64,000 nt of DNA from Brachypterus glaber (taxonomy: Eukaryota > Arthropoda > Insecta > Coleoptera > Kateretidae), in contig OY294054.1 of NCBI GenBank assembly GCA_958510825.1, forward strand, positions 11,796,019-11,860,018, written 5' to 3'. Below the pieces are notes generated by a model, which was not told the origin of the DNA, did no database searches, and saw only the letters and a list, made by a program, of their open reading frames with translations. Each line of letters begins with the position of its first letter. The stretch's first letter is position 1. This document shows, piece by piece, positions 30,712 to 42,439 of the stretch. The position numbers and the translations under genes were made by a program.

Positions 30712-31900
30712 TATTTAAGACTGATTAAGTTTTTGTCTTTTAAAATAGATGGGACTAAAAATTTGGGACATCCAATATATTTTGGTGTGAGAATTAAAAT
30801 TTATTTTGATCCTATACTATACTATTTAATACAATACTTGAATCAAGTTTTACATCGGCACTTAGTGCTACTAAGAGTGCCGATGTATTGAAATCTTCGC
30901 CGAAAAGTAAAAATCCTTGACCACTTTTTTTTCACATTTCTCGACGTTTTAGACCATTCTGAGTCGAAATCAGTAAAAAAAAAATTTTGCGTCCGTCTGT
31001 CTGTCTGTCTGTCTGTCTGGGTGTAAACTCTCTAACTCCATTTCTACATGAGATATCGACTTGCAGTTTTTTGCATATTGTTTCTTATCGTATTCCGAAG
31101 AGCTGATTAGATTTTGGGGGTAAACGATTGGGGGTAACGGGGTAAAAATAGGGTAAAACTCCTATTTTTAGCGTTTTTTGTTTATAATTAAGGCAATTAT
31201 TATTGTATTTGGTTAATTTAGCACTTATATAAAAGATAATTTTAAATTGATCAAAAAATGTTATAAACCACGTTTTCCCAAAACGCATTGTTTTCGAGAT
31301 ATTGGCGTTTAAAGCAGTAAAAGGTTTTTTTAGCATATCTCACATATTTATAAGCCGATTTCAAAAAATTATATTTTAAATAAAAGCTCTTTTTAAGCCC
31401 TATAAAAATGTTATATACAGTTTTTGGCTAGAATATAATGTTTTAAAGATACAGAATTTAAAATCAAACAAAACACCTAGTTTGAAATTTGCAAACTAGA
31501 TGGCTCTAGTGTACAATAATGCCGATGTTTTGACAGGTTGCTTGCAACGTTTTATCTAGTTTATCTTTTAAAATGCATGGAAATATAAATTTAGGACATC
31601 CTATGAAGATTTACAGTGTACATTGTACACATTCTTTTTATGTAAAATTGCATGTTTTTGCCGTGAAAACCAAAACTGGTAAAACTTTGTTTTAATGCAA
31701 ATAAGTTATCTTTGACGCAAACGAATATTCATGCGAAATTTTAAATCTTCACATTAAAAGTTTTAGTAATAAAATTTGCCTCCCTGCATGCAGGCCACAG
31801 GCGGTGGCTGAGCTAAAAGGGATAAGTTTTAGTTACGCGGTTTCAACTGCTAAAAATTTTAAACGACCCTGTTAAAAATTGTCCACAAAATTTGAAGTAT
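30712..31900. other. Non-coding stretch with a (TCTG)n microsatellite
   Basis: (GTCT)n at 30990-31020 is preceded by TTCTCGACGTTTTAGACCAT and followed by AACTCCATTTCTACATGAGA. This resembles the class of insect dispersed repeats that carry GTCCGTCTGTCTGTC words, also seen at 46905. No supported gene; the open frame at 31085-31336 lacks motifs. Confidence 0.4.
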
Positions 31901-32166
31901 TCACTTGAATATTCATTTATTCATTTGCTGTTTATTCAAAGCCCATAACAAGTTTGGAATATTTGTTCAAACAAGTTCATTATTGTTATACATTTTTACA
32001 GCTTTATAAATGGAAGAGCATATTCTAATTATTAGTTTTAATGATTTTATTAATTGTAGATTTTGTGTATTATGTATTACCTATATTTTTAACTTTTAGT
32101 ACTTGACAAGTGTAAATACTGTATGGTATATTAGCACGAATAAAGATGATTTGATTTGATTTGATT
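31900..32166 (+). mobile_element. LINE 3' UTR fragment with (GATTT)n tail
   Basis: The 3' end AGCACGAATAAAGATGATTT runs into GATTTGATTTGATT at 32148-32166. The AATAAA-like word and pentanucleotide tail are typical of CR1-like LINE ends. It abuts the truncated copy of family F2, which has lost its first bases there. The 5' limit is uncertain. Confidence 0.5.
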
Positions 32167-32167
32167 G

Positions 32168-32820
32168 ACTTTAAATTTAGAAATCTTAAATAAGAAAAGT
32201 TAAATTATCTTTTAGCATATATTTAATACTTTTAGCACTTAAAATTTGGGCAGGGGGCATGGGGGAGTTTTTTTAATGGAAAGTGGGGTCTGTGATAGAT
32301 CAAAAAGCAAATAAAATTATCTATTGGACTGTATATTTTTTAATTTTTTAAGGTTTTGATTTTTCAATTTTTTGTGCTAAAACATTAGATTTAAAAAAAA
32401 ATTGAAATTTTTTATTTATATTTAATATAAATAAAAAAAAATAGTTTAAAGGTATAATTTAAGTTCTTTCATCATAAAATTAGTAATTTTTTAAATATTA
32501 TTTGATTTAAAAATTTTTTGACGAAAATACCCATTTTCCACCCTATTTTACACCCAAAAAAAAAGATTTAAAAAATTTAAAAATATATAGTTAAATAATA
32601 TAGTAATTTTATAAGCTTTAAAATGATGTATTACACGACCCCCCTTTCTGTTAAAAAAAAAAAATGCCTCCCATGCACCCCTGTCCACATTTTAAGAGCT
32701 GAAAATATAAAATATATACAAACAAATATTTTGGGTTGTCTCATTTAAGTGTTCCAAATTTGAAGTCAATATCTCAACTCATTCAAAAGTTAAGAGGGGG
32801 TCTTCCTTTGGACCGCTCTG
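32168..32820. mobile_element. Foldback element family F2, copy 2, left end cut
   Basis: It matches 28391-29078 in order: AAATTTAGAAATCTTAAATA, GGGCAGGGGGCATGGGGG, GGTTTTGATTTTTCAATTTT, CCCATTTTCCACCCTATTTT, TTTGGACCGCTCTG then TA at the right. The left terminus is replaced by the LINE tail at 32166. Confidence 0.8.
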
Positions 32821-33110
32821 TATATTGTTGTCTCTGTTAGAACAAAGATGTGCAAGTAAGACAGACGAATATTGGAATATTTGAATATTCGAATGTTTAT
32901 GTTTCCCACGTTTTTGTCAGTTTTTATGAATGAAATGCCTATTCTAGATAGAAGAGTTCGTTGGTAATTACGGAGATAATTCGTAGGCAATACTACTTGT
33001 GACACCAGGTATAGTTAGTTATACTAACTTAAATAATTATTTTTGTGTGTGTAAGTTTGTCTCGCCATTATTTTTGTCCAAATCTCTTCATATTGTTTCC
33101 AAAAAAGGAA
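32821..33110. other. Non-coding stretch, nothing recognised
   Basis: No repeat or coding frame supported. Confidence 0.4.
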
Positions 33111-33252
33111 TTAGGCTTCCCAGACACGTGACACCTAATCCTAGCCTTTGGAGTTGAAAAGTTGAATAGAAACGATCTCAGGTAATCGCCTACGCTTGGA
33201 ATGCGCAGCTCAACGCATAGATAACCTCGCAGCCACTGTGCTTATCACAATA
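33110..33252 (-). mobile_element. Possible tRNA-like SINE fragment
   Basis: On the minus strand TGGCTGCGAGG matches 10 of 11 A-box positions, and GATCGTTTC about 8 of 9 B-box positions, roughly 58 bases apart. The stretch is GC-richer than its neighbours. It shares no body with the SINE at 2551. Spacing is long for a tRNA, so this is weak. Confidence 0.3.
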
Positions 33253-33479
33253 TCGACAAGTTACAGACAAAACATAAAGCCGGCTTTAAGAACTAAGTTT
33301 GTCTTGCACTTGCTTATAAATATACAGAATCGATTGAAAAATATTTTTTAATTTTCTTATTTTAAGGGTTTAATACCAAACACGAAAAACGGAACCCTTA
33401 TAGGGCTGTAGAAAAAGACACTTTTTTAGAAAAGTCCGGGACACGAGTTTTTTTCTGGAAAAGCTGCCTTGGTTTTACT

Positions 33480-33601
33480 CGAGGGGTAAACCACAGAGGA
33501 ATTCAGGTGTACAAATTGGAGGTTATCTGGAGGAAATCTTTGAAGATTTTCTCCTAAAAGGAATTCAGGTTTTCCAAATTTTGGCAGCGGTTTACCCCTC
33601 G
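33480..33601. mobile_element. hAT-like MITE, 122 bp, perfect 8-bp TSD
   Basis: GTTTTACT at 33472-33479 and 33602-33609 is a perfect 8-base duplication. The ends are CGAGGGGTAAACCAC and the inverted GCGGTTTACCCCTCG. Internal GGAATTCAGG words recall the GGAACTC arrays of the 15547-16402 element, whose ends also begin CGAGGGG. This is probably a small relative. Confidence 0.85.
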
Positions 33602-33614
33602 GTTTTACTTATAA

Positions 33615-33814
33615 TATACACAAATAGATTCCAAAATTTTAAGGGGTGATTCTACACCATAAAATATGTCAAAAAGTTCCTAAGTTCCTGAGTTATTAAA
33701 TAAAAACCGATTTTTTTAGCCACACTCAAAGGGGCTTAGCTCCCTGACGACAAATTTTTAGACATATGTTTATATATAACTTAAAATTTCGGACCCTATT
33801 TCAAATACACACTG
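33615..33814. mobile_element. Small relative of the 43000 foldback
   Basis: TTTTAAGGGGTGATTCTACA, CATAAAATATGTC and AAAAAGTTCCT at the left match the 43000 element's left arm. It then jumps to GAGTTATTAAATAAAAACCG ... GGGGCTTAGCTCCCT ... CAAATACACACTG then TA of the right arm. It looks like an internally deleted derivative, about 200 bp. Confidence 0.65.
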
Positions 33815-36370
33815 TATAATTTAAGGGAACATTTTTTCAGCGTATCTCAGTTTTGAAATTTTTGAAGTTTTGTCAGTTACAAATCTCAAAAATGTAGAGG
33901 AGAAGGTGGTAATATGGAACCCTGGGATATATTGGAACCCACCGTTAAGTAAGAAACAGACAGCGATATCTAGTAAACAATAATGGGGTAAAGGGGTCAA
34001 AGGGGGCAAAAACTATTTATTTTATCGATAAGTCATATACTAATTATAGTATGAAATAAAAAATAAACAAAAAGAAGGCTTAAATAATTTTGTACAAAAA
34101 AAGGTTCTTTTCATTTTCAATCTAACACTCTTGCAGATAAACACAAGAAAAGAAAAAGAAAAAAAGCTCGCACTTGACCAATTTTAATTTCATATTTACA
34201 CTTTTTTTACATTTTCAAAAACGAAAAATATATTCCTCAGTTATATTTTGATAAGCAAAAACAGGATATATTTATTAAATAAAAGGACATTTTTTGGTAT
34301 GGGTAAGATGCCCCGGTAGAGTGTCGATTAATGTTTGATCCTTGGAAGGGGTAATTTTTGCAATTTGTAATTTTTGCAATATATAAATATAAATGCAACC
34401 AAATTGCTTATTAAAAAATCTTTTCAACAATGTATAATCAAAAGCTTTTCCACCCCAATAAAAATTGGTACACGGGCTTTTCAAAGCGATTCACCCCTCG
34501 AAATATTTATATGGCTTAATAATAATAATATAAAAAACATTTATGCAGATTATCTGATTTAAAGAAGATTTTCATTCTTTCTTATCTCGAACTTAATCTT
34601 TCAATTTTCCTTAACGTTCAGTAGTCCTTTATGAACAGTAATTTAAACCCAACATCCTTGTATTTGGGTTTCCAAATAAGGCAGTCCTATCATGTGCCCT
34701 TTAATTTAGTCTTACACTGAAAAAAAAATATATTTGTGGCAAATATCATTTTAATCATCATAATTAATATGTATAAAAATAGGGGACAAGGGTACAGTTT
34801 ACTACAGATATCCTAGAAAACCAAAATAGCTCGAAACCAGTGCTCTAAATGCGAGCTATTTTTATGGTCTAGAAACGTCCTTAAAATGTCCCCAAATGCA
34901 CACAACTAGACCTAATAATATAGCTTGCATTTTTATTTCTATTTTTTAATCCATTTAAAAACCTAAATTAGCACCCTAATAGCATTCTATTTTTAATCCA
35001 AATAAGGTTAAAAATAGCATGCTATTTATGACCTAAATTAGCTCGAAAATATCATGCTATTTTCTACCTAGCTTAGCAGTATATTTTTTATCTCTATTTT
35101 GATAGAAATAAAACAGGTGATATACGTAAAAAAAAGGTTATTATTTTTAAACAGGAGGATCAGAATAGGTAGAATATATTTGTTTGTGGTTCATACTTGT
35201 GTCACAACACACTTTAGATAATTTTTGTTGAAAATTTAAATTTTCATATTCATGTTCTTCCTCATTGTCATTAATTTCGCTTTCACTCTATTTAGGTACA
35301 CAAATTTTCAATATAATTTAACTCTCATTTTCACTATTTCACTACTTCAGCTCTCTTCTACCACTCCTATATTCTTCTAAAACTTCACTGCATTCACCAA
35401 GGCCACTTTTACTTTTGTTCTGTACTTCTTTACTTCTTAAAGAAGCGGCGTGATCCCTTCTGAATACTTTAGTAATACTAAACGTATGTTAAGAAAAAAG
35501 AAACAAAAGAAATACTAGTTCATTTATAGCATGTTCTCAATTGAACCAATATAAACTATATATTTTCTCCATAAAGTTGGTCATTATTAGGTTGTCCTAA
35601 ATTTTATCAAATAATGGCGTATATTATCGACCTAAAATAGTTTATTAATTTACCGTCTAAAACTAGGGAGCATTTAGTATGGAACCTATAATAATAAGAC
35701 CTTAAATAAACATAAACTAGCATACTATTTCGATATAATTATGAGTGTTTTTAGACGTACAATTATAGCGTCCATTTTTTATTCAACTTTTGAGAAATAT
35801 TTTAAACGTCTCAATAATTTCTTCCATTTTTCTTGCTATATGAAAACAAGTTTAGGATGCTATATACTAGACTCTCAAGCTGGTTTTCTGAGTATAAACT
35901 GAGTTTCCTTCCTTAGTATACTGAAGGTAAATAAAATATTCCTAACATATTTTTTAACAGTCAATTATAAAGTTTATTGTGCTAATTAAGTTGATTAATA
36001 ACCCCAATTATACAATCTATTTGCCTAATTTTGTTTGGACAAAACCAAAGAAACTAATTAAGGTGGGTGATCCAATTATTGCCATGTTCCTAATATTGCC
36101 ACCCCCTCTTAAACTGCCACTAAATCTGTTATTTTGAAAAGATGACTGTAAATATGATGTATCTGTATCCAGTTGGTAATGGGGTACTCAAAAATGCAAT
36201 GTCAATTGTAAAATTATGCTAACTGTCGCAAGCTGGGTAGCATCAATTATTGCAGGGCAAGAACGTAATAAGGTAGACAAACAAGCGCTTTCTTGGCCCA
36301 TATTGTGATTTACTCAATAAAGAAGCGAAAAGGCAATTTTTTGAGATTTTTCTAGCTGTGTTCCTAATAT
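33815..36370. other. Long non-coding stretch with weak repeats
   Basis: At 34815-35080 the word AAATAGC(ATGCTATTT) and CCTAAATTAGC recur several times, a diverged short tandem-like pattern. At 36061-36115 GGTGGGTGATCCAATTATTG then CCATGTTCCTAATATTGCCA looks like an element terminus, with TCCTAATATTGCCATG repeated at 36361. Open frames at 33821, 34275, 34374 and 36243 show no domains. Confidence 0.4.
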
Positions 36371-36508
36371 TGCCATGCGAAGTAGTTGACAACAGAAAAA
36401 TTACAAAAAAAAAACAACAAGAAAAGAAAGTAATGAAGAAATCAGAGAGTTCTGAATCTTGGTTCTGCTTTTTATTCAAAGAGAACCGTCAGGCCGATAT
36501 GAGATTGT
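36371..36508 (+). pseudogene. Possible pogo/DDE_1-type transposase C-terminal remnant
   Basis: The plus-strand reading EVVDNRKITKKKQQEKKVMK then SESSESWFCFLFKENRQADM is a basic linker, an acidic-serine run and the start of a W-F-C-x2-x-x-E-x-R-x-x-DM motif. I associate that motif with the Cys-rich tail of insect pogo-like proteins. It ends abruptly at the tail of a LINE inserted in the opposite orientation at about 36509. No catalytic domain is visible. The call rests on a short motif only. Confidence 0.3.
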
Positions 36509-37300
36509 AGAATAGAACTAGAATAGAATAGAATAGAACTTTATTAGTGTTTATACTTTCGTTTACACAAGTCATGTCATATTAAAATAAGTAATTAAAA
36601 TAAATAATACAATACAATAAAAATACAATACGATACATTCACGTACAAAAAATACAATAATATACAGCCATTAAAATTAAAATCATAAAGATTGCAAAAG
36701 GGCTCCTATCTCCAGAAACTCACCTATGTCATACAATGCCTGTGAAACTAAAAATCCTTTTATTGTACTCTTGAATTTTCGTACAGATAACCTTTTTATG
36801 TGAGTGGGCAAGAAGTTATAGAATTTAATACCGTGGTAATTGGTTCCATTACTGGACGTAAGTCTATAAAAATTAGTTCTAATTTTACCATTCTGAATAG
36901 TCGAATATTCATGAAAATTACCCTGTGTGTTGTAATCATTAACATTTTCATGAATATAACTTAGACATAAGAATACATACAGTGATGGAAGTGTGAGTAT
37001 TTTTAATTCTATAAACTTATGTAATCGATACGTACATGAAGAATGCGTGTAGCTTACTAAAAATGACAAATTGTTATTTATGTTCCTAAAAACAGCTGAA
37101 ATTGTTATTGTGCCACAATATTTTCTTATTAGTTTGTTAAATCCACAATATTTTTCTCATTGTCTTGTATACTTTAAACAAGCCGTGAAGATAGGTAATA
37201 CTTCGAATTCTATAGAATATATAGAATCTTTACAATGGATAGTACATTGCGTTTTGTCTCGATATGATTTCCAAAATTTAATTTTTTTGGGCTCTTAAGC
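36509..37300 (-). mobile_element. 5'-truncated CR1-like LINE with (TTCTA)n tail
   Basis: On the minus strand the 3' tail is TTCTATTCTATTCTA (36509-36540). The coding remnant starts about 37075. Upstream sequence to about 37300 is probably the same element with frame damage. The insertion seems to cut a pogo-like remnant on the plus strand. Confidence 0.7.
36683..37069 (-). pseudogene. LINE reverse transcriptase C-terminal remnant
   Basis: An open frame of 128 codons. Residues 20-45 read FIELKILTLPSLYVFLCLSY, the standard post-catalytic thumb block (K-I-L-T-L-P-S-L-Y-F-C-L). Next come HNYNT-like DYNTQGNFHEY, a basic R-T-N-F segment, then YHGIKFYNFLP and KFKSTIKGFLV blocks near the C-terminus. 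The same order occurs in the 8491 and 42440 fragments and in CR1/jockey-type ORF2 proteins. The catalytic motifs are missing (5' truncation). The first Met is an internal residue, not a true start. Confidence 0.75.
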
Positions 37301-38040
37301 GAACTTGACGTGATGTTTTCAAATTTTAACCAATCACCATTCTTCGCTAAGACGTATGATGTCTTTGGCTGATCAGCATTTGTAGTCAGGAGTTATTTAG
37401 TATTTTTTTCCCTACTTTTTTTTCTTACTTATGATTAGTATTGTTAAAAAATCATTCAATATTCAAGTTTTTTTTTATATAGTTTATATTCTATTTTATA
37501 TAGGTAATCTTCTTACTCCTGTTATAATTATATTTTTATCATTATTTTTATTACTGATAGTTAAATTATTGTTATTATCTGAGTTATTCATCTGTTAGGC
37601 AAATAAATAAATAAACAAACTTTATTTTATATACTGTATTAAAAAGTGGCACCTCTGTAACTTTTTTGTTTAAAAATATTTTTTTTTTCAAAATTTGTGA
37701 AATATTTTTATGAAAGTAATGTATTGTAAAAATTTTGAGATTAAAGGACCTGTTTTTATATATTTTTTTAAATTTTTCTTTAGAGGAGGTAGGTTTTCGT
37801 GGACACACCTTTTAGTCTTTATCACATAGAATATGCGATTTATTGTAAAAAAAAAAACATTTTTTTTGTTAAAGCGAAGGTTTTTGTCTTTTTGGCAATA
37901 TTTCCTAATTATATTCATCTTATAGTTCTCCCTTGGTATCTAAAAGCTCCATTTCTTTTAGTACACTAGGAAAAGTTATTGTAAATTATATATATTTTTT
38001 ATTATTTTAGAAATAAATTTTTGTAACAAAAGTTTTAATA
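37301..38040. other. Non-coding stretch, nothing firm
   Basis: CATCTGTTAGGCAAATAAAT with AAATAAACAAAC at about 37590-37620 resembles a LINE 3' tail but no coding remnant precedes it. Overlapping minus-strand frames at 37584-37918 are lysine/phenylalanine-rich and unrecognised. Confidence 0.4.
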
Positions 38041-38385
38041 ATCCCCTATAGTCCCGTCAAAGAAGACAAAAATTAAAAATGAGTAGAGATGTAGTCTAGA
38101 CATTTCTGATAAAAGTTCTAAAAGTCCCCAATAATTGAAGGTGGGTTATGGAGTTTTTTGCTCCCCTTGCACCACCCCAATGTTTACCAAAAACAATTCG
38201 GAGCGAGAACTTTTGTTAACATACCTGTATGTCAAATTTTAAGTCTCTAGCTTAAAGGGATGACCGATGTTACGACCGACCGACCGACTGACAATTTTTT
38301 TTAACGTCATAAAACGCAAAAAAATAAAAGTTTCTGAACGAATGCAAGGCTTTCCCAAAAATTTAAAAATTTTCAAAATGGGAAA
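38041..38385. repeat. GACCGACCGACC-containing dispersed repeat, copy 1
   Basis: ATGACCGATGTTACGACCGA with CGACCGACTGACAATTTTTT, then ACGCAAAAAAATAAAAGTTT and AACGAATGCAAGGCTTTCCC, parallels 61785-61935 (GACCGACCGATTCACCGACC, GACAATTTTTTTTTG, TGCACGAATACAAGGCTTCT). Class unknown. Confidence 0.6.
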
Positions 38386-38789
38386 TTTTTTAACTCCCTT
38401 AATAGTGATTATATATAATTTAATATTTGCTTGAACTAGTTGTAGAATTTACATTTTACGTGATTCCTTGAGTATCAAGTAGGCAATAAAGCCCAAATCC
38501 AAAAGTGTCTAATACACATCTCAACCACCAAAACTTAAAAAAAAAAATTGTATTTTTTTGAGGCAAAAAGCCTTCGTTGCTGGGACTAGTACCATAAGTG
38601 TATTTATCTATTTGCGTTTCATTATATTTTTGTAGTTTTGGTTTGAGTGTTACAATAAGCTTAATTGTAAAACAGTTTTAGTAATTTTTTATTAACTGTA
38701 AAACAGTTTTGGGGATTTTTTACGTTAACAAAAACAAATGAATTTTCAAAAATACTGGTTTCTGTATTCAACAGTATCTACCCTAGTAA

Positions 38790-39240
38790 CATTGACTTGG
38801 ACAAGTTTTTTTGACCAGAGTACTTGACAAAGTAATTTGTAAAGAATTTTACAATTCTTGAGCAAGAGAATTAATCAAGATTCTGTATCCAGACTTGGGC
38901 AAGATTCTGGAAGCAGAGCGTTTAGAAATACTTTGTCAAGTCTGTAGCGATTTGACAAGCAATTTGACAAGATTCTTGGTCAAGAATCTTGACCTACTCT
39001 AACAAGTACGAGTTGATCATGATAGAGATCGCTTTTCGATTTCTTGTCAATTTTTCTTGCTATATTCTTGCTCAAGTCTTGTCCAAGAATCTTGACGAAG
39101 TATCTGTAGCAATTTTTTTGACAATTCTTGAGCAAGAATCTGTCGACAGTATCTTGGGCCAGAATTGTCAAAATCTGGATGCAGTTACTTAATCAAGAAT
39201 CTTGAGCCAGACTTGCTGAAGACTTGACAAAAATTGATAC
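38790..39240. repeat. Region built of inverted CAAGATTCTTG-type words
   Basis: Dozens of overlapping copies of TTGACAA, CAAGATTCTTG, CTTGAGCAAGAAT and GACTTG occur in both orientations over about 450 bases, for example GACAAGATTCTTGGTCAAGA with ATCTTGACC at 38956-38993. The short words are individually palindromic, giving many alternative hairpins. Open frames here (38980-39192) are by-products. Confidence 0.65.
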
Positions 39241-41701
39241 TAAAATTCTTATATGTATGTTTTGTGTTATTTTGTGTGTTACTTTGGGCTGTGTTTGATT
39301 TTGTGGCAGTTAAGTACAAGTTAAGTACAAGTAACACGTAAGTCCCAAACACTAGAAGTGGAGATACTCCGCTGGCAGGATGAAAGCATTTAAGGCACCT
39401 TTATACACTGTAGTGTGAACTCTTCCTCGTCCATTTTTATTCAAAATAACTGTAAAAATAGACTTAAAAAGTTTTTTACTATTATAAATTTCTAATGAAA
39501 AAAAAAACAAATGAAAATTTTTAAATTTTCAATTTTTTTGTTACCAATATAATATATATACATTAAATTCCCTAAATCAGTCGAATTGAAATTATTCAAA
39601 ACTAAAGTACTGTGTAAGCAAAATAAAACCCGCAAATAGATAAAATAGTATTAAGAACTTTCTATAAGACATTTGGCGCACTCGTCCATTGAAAAGTTCC
39701 CCGCTTCACGGATGGTTTTCCAAACATGGACGCTTGAGCCAAAATAGTGTCTTATGTAACTTTCCAACTAGCATTCTTTGTGAATTTTACCTAAATAACT
39801 GGAACCGCTACCATTCATGAGTTTCTATTAAGTAGATCTCACTTATTATATAACCTTATGGTGTTAAACACAATTAAATATATTTTTATTGGTAACAAAA
39901 TTGTAAATTCTATGAAGAATGTTACTTTTCTTATTTTTTTAGGAATAATAAAGTTGCCTTAACTAATTACTCAATAAAATGACCACCAGGCTTATATTAC
40001 TAAAATGTTCCAAAAGGTACAGCCATAAAAAGTTACCATAATCCTACTTTAAAGTAACCAATCCTTTTTGGTTATATTATAGGTAACAATTAAGTTTTTA
40101 AAACTTTGTACATTACAGATAACTTTTTAGTTACAATTATAAGTTATCGCGCGGTTCTGGCTACTCATTAAAAATATATAATAGTTTTAATTTAATCGCC
40201 AGTTTTTATTTTAATGAGTAATACGCAGTATTGGAAAAAATTTAATTAAGCATAATTTCACTAAAAAATAAGTATGACCAATGTTTTATTCCCAAATGAA
40301 AACAAATACATTATAACACATTTTACTAAAAAATATTTAATTTTGCATTCCTAACCTTAAAATAATTTTCAATTATATCATTTATTTAAACAATAAAACT
40401 ACATAATTTTCTTGGTACATTAGTTTTTTTAAATTATTATTATTAATACTTACTAAAAAACTTCCGTCGATAATATTTTCATACTAGAAGATGGTTTTTT
40501 TTTAAACCAAAATGGAGGATTTGCATAATAAGTTAATATTTATATCGCGCCTTCGACAAGAAAAGCTAAACTATTTCGACAAATGTCTATACTCATGGAG
40601 CAGTAACCACACAATTACGTGGCTACGTAGTAACTGTTTTGTAACGAGATCGTTCCGAACTAAGTTACAAACAGGTAGCAAGATCGTAATTGTTACCCTT
40701 ATATTTTTTTCCATTTTGGTAGTATCTTCGTATTTACTACGTAACTATAGCGTTCCTGTAACTAGTCGCTACTTAATTTGTTTCAATTGAGTTTCAATTG
40801 AGGTAATGATCACGTAGCGGCAACCAAAAATGCTAGTTGGATTGTTCTCATAGAGAAGAAAAGAGGACTAATAGTCCAGCCTGGGCAAGATTATTTTGTG
40901 ACAGAAAGGGGAAAAGAAATGACGTAACGCGATTTATCTGACCTTGCGCAGTACGCATCTCTGTCAGCTGTGAAATACTGTCATTCGTAAAACAATTCGT
41001 CACCCCAATATTCATTTGTCGTTTCTCCAAAAATCCGCAGTAAAAATCTCAAAATGTCCGAAAATAGATATATAATAAACCAACACTGGGGTGAAGAATT
41101 ATAAGTAGTTTGTTTATACTTTCAGTACTGTCAGATTGTCGTTTGTTGCTGTTAATTTTTCGACTTCTACTGTGTTTTATTTGTTTTTTTGCTGCATTTA
41201 TTTATAATTTTAAACATGACCTGTATTGTTGCTTTATGTAAGAGCAAAAGTTCAATCTCTGGTGTACTCAAAGTAGGTGTACACAATCCCGAAATACAAA
41301 CACACCTCGAAAAAATCATATAAAATAAAAAATAAACTATTTTGACATTTCTTCGTAGATATTTATTGTTTTTTGTTGCATTTTTTACAGTTTTTATTTG
41401 AAACATAAAAGTAAGGTTAAAAAATACTTTTCAAAAACAATAGTAGTAGTGCGTATGTGCAAGGTTATCGCAGATGCGCAAGGCACATTTATCACACCAT
41501 TCCGCAACGGCTTTGGAGGTCTTTACTCGTATATGGTTGTTCTTTAATATACTACTTTGGTTTTGCTTGTTAGTTGTCGATAAATTCTCTTTAGGCCGCT
41601 TAGCCGGCTGGTCAAGCCGTTCATAGCTCGGCATGACTAAAACACAAAACCGGTTAGCCTTGGTCAATCACCGGACAGAACCAACAAAATCGACTAAAGA
41701 A
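39241..41701. other. Long stretch without recognised genes
   Basis: Mostly AT-rich. The 40520-41060 part is GC-richer and looks more unique. The open frame at 40512-40790 (92 codons, one hydrophobic stretch near residues 58-75) and the minus frame at 41431-41667 (78 codons, with a WCDKCALRIC cluster) match nothing I can name, and I do not call them genes. Confidence 0.4.
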
Positions 41702-42281
41702 CAGGGACGGACTGGTTTGTCTGGTAGACGGGCAAATACCGGGTGGGCCATGGTTTTAATAAAACCAGTTGTAAAACTACTTGCCCAACAAGGTCTATAA
41801 TAAACTACTGAGCGACTGAAGTGATCCAAAAATTCGGCAGTTAAATGCAATTATTTCGAAAAATACTAAATGGATTTAGATTATTTTTAAATTGAGTGAA
41901 AGGTTATTCCATTGACTATTTTTCGCAGAATTATATTCATATATTCCTATATATTCCTACATATTCCTATATATTCCTATATATTTCTTCAATTTTGTAA
42001 ATTTTTCATGTTTCAGGTTCATTTTCCGTTACCAAAATATCCCATTTTTCGTAGAAATTACACCGCTTACACGCCCAGCAGGTTGTTTTTTTTTGTAGTA
42101 ATCATTTTTAAAGCATTCTTAAAAATATAAAATATTATTACCTTAAAATATAAATTTATTTATAGGTATTATAATGATTGCATTAAAATAAAAACCTCAT
42201 TTGGGCATTGCTTGGGCCGCAGTAATTAATTGTAAAATGGGTATAGGGCCCAGGCAGGTTATACTTTCCAGTCCGTCCCTG
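41702..42281. mobile_element. hAT-like non-autonomous element, 580 bp
   Basis: The ends CAGGGACGGACTGG and CCAGTCCGTCCCTG are perfect inverted 14-mers. Flanks CTAAAGAA (41694-41701) and CTAAAAAA (42282-42289) match at 7 of 8 positions. No transposase remains. It contains a 10-bp minisatellite at 41941-41990. A shorter degenerate relative lies at 6031-6197. Confidence 0.85.
41941..41990. repeat. 10-bp minisatellite inside the hAT-like element
   Basis: Five units of ATATTCCTAT with C/T variants. Confidence 0.85.
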
Positions 42282-42439
42282 CTAAAAAACATTGCTTAAG
42301 GCACGCGGCGCGAGAGGATCTCCCACAAAAAATTCTATCTGCCCATTTTACTCTTATATTTCCACTGTTGCCAACGACCATACAATTTATTGACTCTAGA
42401 TTTTAATATCGAATTTAACCACTGGCGTAGACAAAGGGG

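Noticed and set aside
40512..40790. 92-codon open frame with one possible membrane segment
   Set aside because: The hydrophobic stretch alone is weak evidence in AT-rich DNA; no family recognised.
41431..41667. Minus-strand frame with WCDKCALRIC cluster
   Set aside because: Considered a piggyBac-type Cys-rich tail, but spacing and flanking residues do not match well enough to call.
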